A DNA stretch of 64,000 nt from Synechococcus sp. CS-1328 (GTDB lineage: Bacteria; Cyanobacteriota; Cyanobacteriia; PCC-6307; Cyanobiaceae): assembly GCF_025128095.1 (NCBI RefSeq), contig NZ_JAHLYT010000051.1, positions 45,073 through 109,072 on the forward strand, given 5' to 3'. The translations under genes and the position numbers were made by a program. Shown here piece after piece: positions 38,269 through 46,523 of the stretch. The notes under the pieces are model-generated. The model searched no databases. It was not told the DNA's origin and saw nothing but the letters and a program-made list of their open reading frames with translations. Each line of letters begins with the position of its first letter. Within the stretch, counting starts at the first letter, position 1.

Positions 38269-41200
38269 TCAGGCCGCCACGGCCTCCCGTTCGGTCAGGC
38301 CGAGATTGGCCTTTTCGCTGGGGGGCACCAGCACCTTGAAGCGGGTCTTCCAGCTGGACCAGTCGGCGAGGATCTGGGCAGCCCGGCTGCTGCCCGTGGC
38401 CTCGAGATGGGCCTCCAGCAACGGCCGCAGCAGGGCCTCCTGCTCAGGGGTGGTGAGGTCGCACAGGGCGACGATCTCGGGGTTGAGACGATCGCGCAAG
38501 GCGTCGTCCTCATCCAGTACGAACGCCACACCGCCGGTCATGCCGGCAGCCACATTGCGGCCAGTGCTGCCGAGCACCACCACCACGCCACCGGTCATGT
38601 ACTCGCAGCAGTGATCGCCGGCACCCTCCACCACGGTGGCGGCGCCGCTGTTGCGCACGGCGAAGCGCTCACCGGCGCGGCCCAGGGCGAACAGCTCGCC
38701 ACCGGTGGCCCCATAGAGGCAGGTGTTGCCCAGGATCACCTGGCTGCCGGGGTCGTGAACCCCAGCCGGTGGCACCACGGTGATGCGACCGCCGTTGATG
38801 CCCTTGCCGACGTAATCGTTGGCCTCGCCCACCAGCCGCAGAGTCATGCCCTGCAGCAGGAAAGCGCCGAAGCTCTGGCCGGCGGCACCGTCGAAGCGGA
38901 GATCGACACGACCACCAAAGCCCGTGTTGCCATAGCGGGCGGCAATCTCACCGGAGAGGCGGGCACCCACGCTGCGATCGGTGTTCAGGATCGGCAGGGC
39001 GCGGACCACCGCACCATGGCCGTCGATGGCCGCCATCACAGCGGGATCAGCCAGCAGCTGGTCTTCCAGAACCGGACCGTTGCTGTGGGCCTGGCCGTCA
39101 TGGCGGAGCCAGCTGCGATCGGCGGCAGCCTCGATCGGCGCCAGCAGACAGGAGAGATCCAATGTGCCGGTCTTGGCCAGTGCCAGCTCACGCATCTCGA
39201 GCAGATCGGTGCGGCCGATCAGATGCTCCAGGCGAGCGACTCCGAGCACGCTGAGCAACTGGCGCACCTCTTCGGCGACAAACTGGAAGAAGTTCACCAC
39301 ATGCTCGGGCAGGCCGGTGAAGCGTTGGCGCAGGGCCTGCTTCTGGGTTGCCACGCCCACCGGGCAGTTGTTGGTGTGGCAGACGCGGGCCATGATGCAG
39401 CCCTCGGCGATCATCGCCACCGAACCGAATCCGTACTCCTCGGCGCCGAGCAGGGCGGCGATCAGCACATCCCAGCCGGTCTTGAGGCCGCCATCGGCGC
39501 GCAGCAGAACCCGATCGCGCAGGCCGTTCTCCAGCAGGCTGCGGTGCACTTCGGTCAGCCCCAGCTCCCAGGGGCTGCCGGCATGTTTGATCGAGCTCAG
39601 CGGTGAGGCTCCGGTGCCGCCATCGTGGCCGGAGATCTGAATCACGTCGGCGTTGGCCTTGGCCACACCGGCAGCAATGGTGCCGATTCCAATCTCGGAC
39701 ACCAGCTTGACGCTCACCTTGGCGGCGGGATGCACCTGGTGGAGGTCGTGAATCAGCTGGGCCAGATCTTCGATCGAATAGATGTCGTGGTGGGGCGGCG
39801 GCGAGATCAAGGCCACGCCGGCCTTGCTGTTGCGAAGCCAGGCGATGTAGGGGTCCACCTTGGGCCCGGGCAGCTGACCACCCTCGCCAGGCTTGGCGCC
39901 CTGGGCCACCTTGATCTCGAGCTGCCGGCCGCTGCGCAGATACTCCGGAGTCACACCGAAGCGGCCTGAGGCGATCTGCTTGATCGCCGAGTTGGCCGAG
40001 TCGCCAGGGCGAAGGCCGCGGATGGTGGAGAGCGTGGCCGAGTGGCCCTGATCGTCCACATCGGCAAGGGGGTGGTAGCGCGCCGGATCCTCACCACCTT
40101 CGCCACTGTTGCTCTTGCCGCCGATGCGGTTCATCGCGATCGCCAGCACCTCGTGGGCCTCGCGCGAGAGGGCCCCCAGGCTCATGCCACCGGTGCAGAA
40201 GCGACTGCAGATGCTCTCGACGCTCTCCACCTGATCGAGAGGCAGGGGCTCAGGAGCCGGCCGCAGCTGGAGCAGGTCCCGCAGGGCCGTGACCGGGCGA
40301 TTCTCCAGCAGGGTCTTGTAAGTGGAGAAATGGTCGTAGCCCGGACCTTGCTTCACAGCAGCATGCAAGGCCTTGGCCATCTCCGGGCTGTTGAGATGGA
40401 ACTCGCCGCCGGTGCGGTATTGCACGAAGCCCATGAACTCGAGCTTGGTGCGATTGAGTTCGGGATAGGCCTTGGCATGGAAGGCCAGGGTCTCGCAGGC
40501 CAGATCGGTGAGACTGAGACCGGCGACGCGGCTGGTGGTGCCCTTGAAGGCCAGCTCGATCAGATCGGCGCCGATGCCGATCGCCTCGAAGATCTGGGCG
40601 CCGTGATAACTGGCCAGCAGGGAGATGCCGATCTTGGAGAGGATCTTGCGCAGGCCATCTTCCAGGGCCTTGCGCACATTCGCCTGGGCCTGGTCCACGC
40701 TGAGAGCAGGCAGCTTGCCGCGCTCGATCAGCGACTGGGTCTTGGGGTGCGCCAGCCAGTGGCGGGTGGTTTCAAACGACAGCCAGGGGCAGACAGCGCT
40801 GGCGCCATAGCCGATCAGGCAGGCGAGATGGTGGGTCGTCCAGCACTGGGCCGTGTCGACCACCAGGGAACATCGCAGCCGCAGCCCGAGGTTGAGCAGG
40901 TGATGGTGCACCGCGCCCACCGCCAGCAGCGGGGGGATGTAGGTGATCGTGGAGCCAATCCCAGCGGATCCACCATCGGGACCCTGCCGATCGGAGAGCA
41001 CCAGGATCTGGCAACCGTTCCGCACCGCTTCGGCGGCGGCCTCGCTCAGCCGCCGCACGGCCGCCTCAAGGCCAGTGGGGCCATCGGTCACCGCGTAGAG
41101 AGTGGAGAGGGTGGCCAGTGGGATGTGATGGGATCCCAGGTCGAGCAGCTCGGCCTCATTGAGCACGGGGGTCTCGAGATGAAGCCCGGAGGCCGCCTGG

Positions 41201-42876
41201 GGCTCGGGTTTCAGGGCGGACCCTCGCCGCCCCAGGAACATCTCGAGGCTCATCACCAGCTTTTCCCGCAGCGGGTCGATCGGCGGGTTGGTGACCTGGG
41301 CGAAGCGCTGCTTGAAATAGTCGAACAACAGGTGGGGCTTGCTCGAGAGCACTGCCAGCGGGATGTCGTCACCCATGCAGTAGGTGGGCTCCTTCGCCGC
41401 TCCGGCCATGTCCTCGATCACCAGGTCCAGATCTTCGGCGCTGAAGCCGAAGGCGGTCTGGTGCTGCAGCAGGTCCAGATCCCCCAGACGCTGCTCCTGC
41501 TCCCAGGGCTGCGGCGAGAGGCTGCGGCGGTGCTCGGCCAGCCAGGCGCCATAGGGGTACCGGGCCGCCGCTTCCTCCTTCACCTCCCAGTTATGCAGAA
41601 GACGGCCGCTCTCCAGGTCCACCGCCAGCATCTGGCCGGGGCCGAGCCGTCCCTTCTCGAGGATGCGGCTCTCCTCCAGGTCCACCACACCGGTCTCCGA
41701 ACCCATCACCACGTAGCCATCGGTGGTGATGCAGTAGCGAGCCGGCCGCAGGCCGTTGCGATCGAGGGTGGCGCCGACGCTGCGACCGTCGGTGAAGACA
41801 AGCAGGGCAGGGCCGTCCCAGGGCTCCTGGAGGCAGGAGTTGAATTCGTACATCGCCTGGATGGCCGGACGACTCTCCAGCTCGGGCTGGTTGAGGAAGG
41901 CTTCCGGCACCAGGGTCAGCAGGCTGTCGGTGATCGGCCGGCCGCTGCGCACCATCAGCTCGAGGGTGGCATCGAGGTTGGCCGAATCGCTGAAGGCGGC
42001 ATTGACCACCGGCCGGATGTCAGCGGCACTCTCACCCCAGACGTCCTCAAGGTGGGCCTCCGCAGCCCGCGCCCAGTTGAGATTGCCCAGCAGGGTATTG
42101 ATCTCGCCGTTATGGCCCAGCAGCCGCATCGGCTGCGCCAGGGGCCAGCGGGGCAAGGTGTTGGTGCTGAAGCGGCGGTGATACACCGCAAAGCTCACCG
42201 CAAAGCGCGGATCGCGCAGATCGCCATAGAAGGCGGCGAGCACGGCGGAACGCACCATGCCCTTGTAAACCACAGTGCGCCCACTGAGGGAGGCGAAGTA
42301 GAGGTCGTTCGGGCCAGGGCCCCAGGCCTCGCGGGCCCGGTCGCCGATGCGGCGGCGCAGACGAAACAACAGAGCCTCGAGGGCGTCACCGTCCTGCTCG
42401 GCCGCGAGCAGCCACTGCGCGATCGCCGGTGCGGTCTGGCGAGCCAGGAGACCGAGCACATCCGGCTCCACCGGCACCTGCCGCCAGCCCAGTGAGCGCA
42501 GACCCAGCCGCTCGGCCTCCTGATCGCAGAACTGACGGGCCTGCTCGCGCAGGTCGGCGTCCGCCGGCATGAACACCATGCCCAGTCCGCGGGCGCTCCC
42601 CGCCGACGCTGCCGCCTCGGGCCAGACGGCCTCGAGATAGCCCCAGGGAATGCCGCAGAGCAGACCGGCGCCGTCGCCCGAATCACTGTCGCCGCCACAG
42701 CCGCCGCGGTGCTCCATGCATTCGAGCCCCCGCAGGGCCTGCTGCAACACCCAGTGGCTCGGCTCACCATTGAGGTGCGCCAGAAAACCAACCCCGCAGG
42801 CATCTTTCTCCCCGGCCACGGCCGCCGGCGCCGGGCTGTCGCAATGGGGCCAAACGGGCTGGGTGTGACGGGGCAT
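38269..42876 (-). CDS. gltB: Ferredoxin-dependent glutamate synthase
   Basis: Fd-GOGAT (1535 residues; also called glsF) makes two glutamates from glutamine and 2-oxoglutarate with reduced ferredoxin. After removal of a propeptide the nucleophile is Cys27 in EKDACGVGFLAHL. The 3Fe-4S cysteines lie in CIMARVCHTNNCPVG, the FMN domain includes EGGEDPARYHPL and ISGHDGGTGASPL, and the C-terminal domain is the glycine-rich beta-helix. No gltD-like small subunit is adjacent, which fits the ferredoxin type. The start MPRHTQPVWPH at 42876 gives the usual propeptide length. Confidence 0.96.
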   Translation of the reverse strand: MPRHTQPVWPHCDSPAPAAVAGEKDACGVGFLAHLNGEPSHWVLQQALRGLECMEHRGGCGGDSDSGDGAGLLCGIPWGYLEAVWPEAAASAGSARGLGMVFMPADADLREQARQFCDQEAERLGLRSLGWRQVPVEPDVLGLLARQTAPAIAQWLLAAEQDGDALEALLFRLRRRIGDRAREAWGPGPNDLYFASLSGRTVVYKGMVRSAVLAAFYGDLRDPRFAVSFAVYHRRFSTNTLPRWPLAQPMRLLGHNGEINTLLGNLNWARAAEAHLEDVWGESAADIRPVVNAAFSDSANLDATLELMVRSGRPITDSLLTLVPEAFLNQPELESRPAIQAMYEFNSCLQEPWDGPALLVFTDGRSVGATLDRNGLRPARYCITTDGYVVMGSETGVVDLEESRILEKGRLGPGQMLAVDLESGRLLHNWEVKEEAAARYPYGAWLAEHRRSLSPQPWEQEQRLGDLDLLQHQTAFGFSAEDLDLVIEDMAGAAKEPTYCMGDDIPLAVLSSKPHLLFDYFKQRFAQVTNPPIDPLREKLVMSLEMFLGRRGSALKPEPQAASGLHLETPVLNEAELLDLGSHHIPLATLSTLYAVTDGPTGLEAAVRRLSEAAAEAVRNGCQILVLSDRQGPDGGSAGIGSTITYIPPLLAVGAVHHHLLNLGLRLRCSLVVDTAQCWTTHHLACLIGYGASAVCPWLSFETTRHWLAHPKTQSLIERGKLPALSVDQAQANVRKALEDGLRKILSKIGISLLASYHGAQIFEAIGIGADLIELAFKGTTSRVAGLSLTDLACETLAFHAKAYPELNRTKLEFMGFVQYRTGGEFHLNSPEMAKALHAAVKQGPGYDHFSTYKTLLENRPVTALRDLLQLRPAPEPLPLDQVESVESICSRFCTGGMSLGALSREAHEVLAIAMNRIGGKSNSGEGGEDPARYHPLADVDDQGHSATLSTIRGLRPGDSANSAIKQIASGRFGVTPEYLRSGRQLEIKVAQGAKPGEGGQLPGPKVDPYIAWLRNSKAGVALISPPPHHDIYSIEDLAQLIHDLHQVHPAAKVSVKLVSEIGIGTIAAGVAKANADVIQISGHDGGTGASPLSSIKHAGSPWELGLTEVHRSLLENGLRDRVLLRADGGLKTGWDVLIAALLGAEEYGFGSVAMIAEGCIMARVCHTNNCPVGVATQKQALRQRFTGLPEHVVNFFQFVAEEVRQLLSVLGVARLEHLIGRTDLLEMRELALAKTGTLDLSCLLAPIEAAADRSWLRHDGQAHSNGPVLEDQLLADPAVMAAIDGHGAVVRALPILNTDRSVGARLSGEIAARYGNTGFGGRVDLRFDGAAGQSFGAFLLQGMTLRLVGEANDYVGKGINGGRITVVPPAGVHDPGSQVILGNTCLYGATGGELFALGRAGERFAVRNSGAATVVEGAGDHCCEYMTGGVVVVLGSTGRNVAAGMTGGVAFVLDEDDALRDRLNPEIVALCDLTTPEQEALLRPLLEAHLEATGSSRAAQILADWSSWKTRFKVLVPPSEKANLGLTEREAVAA

Positions 42877-43057
42877 AACGCTGGACGGGACCTGCGGACA
42901 CGACGTGCGACTGCTAAGACCGATGGCGGTATGGCCCCGGCAATACGCAGAACGGTCCATCGTAAGGACTGACACTACCGAAGTTGCACCCCTGACGCCG
43001 TTCCCATCGCGACCCGCAGGTTCCGCCGAAGCCCCCGCCGCCGAGGTTGTGTTCACC

Positions 43058-45004
43058 ATGGGCGTCCTGCACGCTCACGGGTCCTTGCGGACTGGCAGAC
43101 CACAACCATCAGGGTTAGGTTTCCGGCCCCTGCCGCAGCCCGCCATGGTCCTGGCTCCGTTGCTGCTCCTGCTCGCCGCCGATTCCGTGGCGGCCTTGCC
43201 ACGATCCCTGGCCGCGCTGCCGGCACCACAGGCCCTGACCGCTGAGGCCACGCGGCTTCCCGCCGCACCACCCAGCCCCCTGGCGCCGCCCTGGTCGGCC
43301 CAGAGCCGATCCATCGCCCAGCGCGACAGCACGGGCACGGCGCTGGTGATCAACGGCCAGCGCCAGCAAGCCCGCTGGGAATGGCGGCAATCGCCTGCCG
43401 GCGGCTCGGAACTGTGGTTGCCACTGGAGGTGCTCCAGGGCCAACTGGGGGTGAGCAGCCGCAGCATCGCCGGCGGCACCCTTGATCTGGAGTGGTACGG
43501 CAGACCCCTGGTGGTGCCGGCGATCGAGCAGCGCAGCCTCGACGACGAGGTGGCCGTGAACGTGCTGCCCCTGCTGAACCCGATGGGGGTTCAGACGCGC
43601 ATCGTCGGAGACGCCCTCCATCTGGAATTGCCGCCGGCGACTCTGCTGGGCCTGCGGACCTCCACCCCGGACGGCACACGCCGGGTGGTGCTGGATCTCA
43701 ATGCACCCGCCCTGGTCCGGCAGGAGGGAAGCCAGCTCTGGGTGGCGCTAGAGGGTTCCCCCGACCAGCTCCGCCAGCTCGCTGCCCTGGGCCTCCAGCC
43801 CCGCCCCCGCAGCGGCGGTGTGGAGCTGGGGGTCAGCGCTGGCACCCGCCTGATCAAACTCTTCACCCTCGGCACCCCGCACCGCCTGGTGGTCGATCTG
43901 GCCAGCGATGCCGCCGCTGCCACGACCGCGAGTGCGCCTGCCGCCAAGCCTGCACCGATCGATCCCCGGCTTCAGGCCCTGCTCGGCCGCGACCTCCTCT
44001 GGGACCGGCAGACCCGAACGGTGGCCGGCCGCAATCTGCGGATCAACAGTGTCGTGATGGATCCGGCGGCCAGCACCCTGGAGCTGCGCACCCTCACCCG
44101 TAGCGACGGCATGCAGGGCCTCAGTTCCCTGCCGGATCTGGCACGCCAACAGGACGCCCTGGTGGCGATCAACGGCGGCTACTTCAACCGGGTGCGCCGC
44201 CTGCCGCTCGGGGCTCTCAAGGAGGGTGGCCGCTGGCTGTCGGGGCCGATCCTCAACCGCGGCGTGATGGCCTGGAGCGGCCAGCGACTGCCTGAATTCG
44301 GCCGGCTGCAACTGCAGGAATGGGTGCTGGACGCCAACGGCAGCCGCACGCCCCTGACGGTGCTCAACAGCGGCTATGTGCAGCGCGGCCTGAGCCGATA
44401 CACCGCCGACTGGGGGGCCGCCTACCAGGCCCTGAGCGGCTCTGAATCAGGGGCCCTGATCCAGAACGGTGTGGTGACGCAACTCTTCGACAGCACCGCC
44501 CTGGCCCGTGGCGTTCCCCTGCCCGAGGGCAGTTCCCTGCTGGTGGCCCGCGCCGGTGCGCCGCTTCCCTGGGCCCCGGGAGAGCGCCTGCAGATCGACA
44601 GCCGGGCCAGTTCCGCCCTTGGACAGGCCGGTTCCGTCATGGGGGGTGGGCCACTGCTGCTGCAGAACGGCCAGGTGGTGCTGAACGGGGCCGCCGAGGG
44701 CTTCGGCGATGCCTTCCTGCGCCAGGGAGCCCCCCGCACCGTGGTCGGCAGCGACGGCCGGCGACTCTGGCTGGTGACCCTGGAGGGAGTGGATCAGGCC
44801 GGCCCCACCCTCAGTGAAACCGCCTGGGTGCTGCAGCAGATGGGCCTGCGCGATGCGCTCAATCTCGATGGCGGCAGCTCCACGGGGCTGGTGATGGGCG
44901 GGCAGCACACCGTCAAGGGCCGCGGCGTGGCGGGCTCGGTGCACAACGGCCTCGGCCTGGTGCCCGCTGGTCGCCCCATGGCCCGGATCGGGAGCGGACC
45001 CTGA
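43058..45004 (+). CDS. Exported phosphodiester glycosidase (NAGPA)-family protein
   Basis: This 648-residue protein (start ATG 43058; ATG 43145 is an alternative) has a hydrophobic signal segment MVLAPLLLLLAADSVAALP. Two regions of about 100 residues follow that look like copper-amine-oxidase-N / AMIN-type beta domains. The C-terminal half from about residue 340 carries the phosphodiester glycosidase hallmarks: VAINGGYFNRVRR, VLNSGYVQRG and ALNLDGGSSTGLVMGGQ. The substrate is unknown; family members act on glycan phosphodiesters or exopolysaccharides. It is divergent from gltB. Confidence 0.82.
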   Translation: MGVLHAHGSLRTGRPQPSGLGFRPLPQPAMVLAPLLLLLAADSVAALPRSLAALPAPQALTAEATRLPAAPPSPLAPPWSAQSRSIAQRDSTGTALVINGQRQQARWEWRQSPAGGSELWLPLEVLQGQLGVSSRSIAGGTLDLEWYGRPLVVPAIEQRSLDDEVAVNVLPLLNPMGVQTRIVGDALHLELPPATLLGLRTSTPDGTRRVVLDLNAPALVRQEGSQLWVALEGSPDQLRQLAALGLQPRPRSGGVELGVSAGTRLIKLFTLGTPHRLVVDLASDAAAATTASAPAAKPAPIDPRLQALLGRDLLWDRQTRTVAGRNLRINSVVMDPAASTLELRTLTRSDGMQGLSSLPDLARQQDALVAINGGYFNRVRRLPLGALKEGGRWLSGPILNRGVMAWSGQRLPEFGRLQLQEWVLDANGSRTPLTVLNSGYVQRGLSRYTADWGAAYQALSGSESGALIQNGVVTQLFDSTALARGVPLPEGSSLLVARAGAPLPWAPGERLQIDSRASSALGQAGSVMGGGPLLLQNGQVVLNGAAEGFGDAFLRQGAPRTVVGSDGRRLWLVTLEGVDQAGPTLSETAWVLQQMGLRDALNLDGGSSTGLVMGGQHTVKGRGVAGSVHNGLGLVPAGRPMARIGSGP

Positions 45005-45062
45005 AGCCGGGGGTGGGCGGCTGGCACACTATTGACAAGCTCTGCCTGTCGTGTAGCCCCCC

Positions 45063-45419
45063 ATGCCCAAGGGTCACAGCCTGCGCCTGACGGCGGCGGC
45101 GGCGGCGGAACTGGGTCGCCAGGCCGCCGTCGCCGGCACCCCCGGGATGATGCATCTGGATCTGATCGACGGCAGCTGCGAGCGCTGGGCGATCCGCCTG
45201 CGCCCGGGCCATCTGGCGGGCACGCCGATCGCCCGGGCCGATGGCATCACCCTGTTCGCCCCCGCCCCACAGCAGAGCCTGCTCACAGGCCTCAGCCTGG
45301 ATTACCGCGGCGACCTCAGTGGCGGCGGCTTCCTGATCCGGCCCGTCGGCAGCATCCGTGCCTGTGCCTGCGGGGCCGCCTTCAGCCGCTCGTCAGATGA
45401 GCGTCCGACGACCCAGTAA
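45063..45419 (+). CDS. IscA/HesB-like A-type iron-sulfur carrier protein
   Basis: This 118-residue protein has the layout of A-type carriers: LRLTAAAAAELGRQA at the start, a central GITLFAPAPQQSLLTGLSLDYRGDLSGGGFLI and the C-terminal CxC in RACACGAAFS. The first cluster cysteine is in an unusual DGSCERW context instead of GGCSG. It is probably a divergent member that moves Fe-S clusters to apo-proteins; PSI, LdpA, LipA and Fd-GOGAT in this window all need such clusters. It starts 58 bases after the glycosidase-family gene and ends 66 bases before rpsL. Confidence 0.8.
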   Translation: MPKGHSLRLTAAAAAELGRQAAVAGTPGMMHLDLIDGSCERWAIRLRPGHLAGTPIARADGITLFAPAPQQSLLTGLSLDYRGDLSGGGFLIRPVGSIRACACGAAFSRSSDERPTTQ

Positions 45420-45439
45420 CGTGGCGGATTGTCGAAATC

Positions 45440-45455
45440 GGTCGGACGTCCGACC
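45440..45455. promoter_or_regulatory. 16-bp perfect palindrome upstream of rpsL
   Basis: GGTCGGACGTCCGACC is a perfect 16-bp palindrome that ends 30 bases before the rpsL ATG. As DNA it could be an operator; as RNA it forms a 6-bp stem with an ACGT loop in the str-operon leader. A related GTCCGAC occurs about 35 bases further upstream. Confidence 0.6.
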
Positions 45456-45485
45456 AGTCCCCTCCGAGAAGCACTAAGGCCCTCG

Positions 45486-45860
45486 ATGCCCACCATTCAG
45501 CAGCTGATCCGCACCGAACGGCAGCGCTTGACCCGCAAGACCAAGTCTCCGGCCCTGCGCGCCTGCCCCGAGCGGCGTGGTGTGTGCACCCGCGTGTACA
45601 CCTCCACCCCCAAGAAGCCCAACTCAGCTCTGCGCAAGGTGGCTCGCGTGCGGCTCACTTCGGGCTTTGAGGTGACCGCCTACATCCCCGGCATCGGCCA
45701 CAACCTGCAGGAGCACTCCGTGGTGCTGATCCGCGGCGGCCGTGTCAAAGATCTGCCAGGCGTTCGTTACCACATCATCCGCGGCACCCTTGATACCGCA
45801 GGCGTGAAGGATCGGCGTCAGAGCCGTTCGAAATACGGCGCCAAGACCCCGAAGAGCTGA
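45486..45860 (+). CDS. rpsL: 30S ribosomal protein S12
   Basis: S12 (124 residues) lies at the decoding centre. [13 protein letters not shown], the streptomycin-determining loop [19 protein letters not shown] and the second loop [20 protein letters not shown] are all wild-type-like, with Lys in the KPNSALRK motif. The start at 45486 is the conserved MPTIQQL; upstream residues in the frame cover the palindrome. First gene of the str operon. Confidence 0.98.
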   Translation: MPTIQQLIRTERQRLTRKTKSPALRACPERRGVCTRVYTSTPKKPNSALRKVARVRLTSGFEVTAYIPGIGHNLQEHSVVLIRGGRVKDLPGVRYHIIRGTLDTAGVKDRRQSRSKYGAKTPKS

Positions 45861-45910
45861 CCAGCCCTCAGCCTTCCCCTCTCCTGCCCCCCTGCCCTTA
45901 ACCCAGGTCC

Positions 45911-46381
45911 ATGTCCCGCCGTAACGCCGCCGAGAAGCGCCCGGTCCTTCCCGATCCCCAGTTCAACAGTCGCCTCGCCTCGATGATCGTGGCGCGGCTG
46001 ATGAAGCACGGTAAGAAGTCGACCGCTCAGCGGATTCTCTCGGACGCCTTCACGATGATCAACGAGCGCACAGGCTCGGATCCGCTGGAACTGTTCGAAA
46101 CTGCCGTGCGCAACGCCACCCCCCTGGTGGAAGTGCGGGCCCGCCGGGTCGGTGGTGCCACCTATCAGGTTCCCATGGAAGTGCGTCAGGAGCGGGGCAC
46201 TGCCATGGCCCTGCGCTGGCTGGTCAACTATTCAAGAGCCCGCAACGGCCGCAGCATGGCTCAGAAGCTGGCCGGCGAGCTGATGGATGCCGCCAATGAG
46301 GCTGGCAGCGCCGTACGCAAGCGGGAAGAGACCCACAAGATGGCCGAGGCCAACAAGGCTTTCGCCCACTACCGCTACTGA
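45911..46381 (+). CDS. rpsG: 30S ribosomal protein S7
   Basis: S7 (156 residues) nucleates the 30S head. [42 protein letters not shown] and [42 protein letters not shown] are typical. It lies 50 bases after rpsL, with a C-rich SD-less leader. A hairpin follows before fusA. Confidence 0.98.
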   Translation: MSRRNAAEKRPVLPDPQFNSRLASMIVARLMKHGKKSTAQRILSDAFTMINERTGSDPLELFETAVRNATPLVEVRARRVGGATYQVPMEVRQERGTAMALRWLVNYSRARNGRSMAQKLAGELMDAANEAGSAVRKREETHKMAEANKAFAHYRY

Positions 46382-46394
46382 GGCGACCCCACGC

Positions 46395-46420
46395 AGAGAT
46401 CCGGTTGCGGCCGGATCTCT
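46395..46420 (+). promoter_or_regulatory. 10-bp hairpin between rpsG and fusA
   Basis: AGAGATCCGG (46395-46404) pairs perfectly with CCGGATCTCT (46411-46420) around a 6-base loop. No U-tract follows, so it is not a classical terminator. It could be an mRNA stabiliser or processing site separating the ribosomal genes from fusA, which has its own SD (GGAG) further down. Confidence 0.55.
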
Positions 46421-46523
46421 GGGATGACACGTGTGCCCGATCGGACCGGCCTGTGCCTGACCGTTCGGCCGCTTTGTAAAGTAAGTCCCGCATTTTTCAC
46501 GACCCCCTTCGGAGACAGTCCCC

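Noticed and set aside
40042..42495. An 817-codon open frame antisense to gltB
   Set aside because: High GC keeps antisense frames open. The product is rich in His, Gln, Gly and Arg with no motif, and gltB is clearly the coding strand. The same holds for long frames antisense to psaB (28221-30407), rne (54437-57028) and ycf45 (1063-2088).
42877..43057. NtcA-type sites (GTA-N8-TAC) upstream of gltB
   Set aside because: GTA...TAC pairs are present but with 11 or 12 bases between them, not 8, so they do not fit NtcA.
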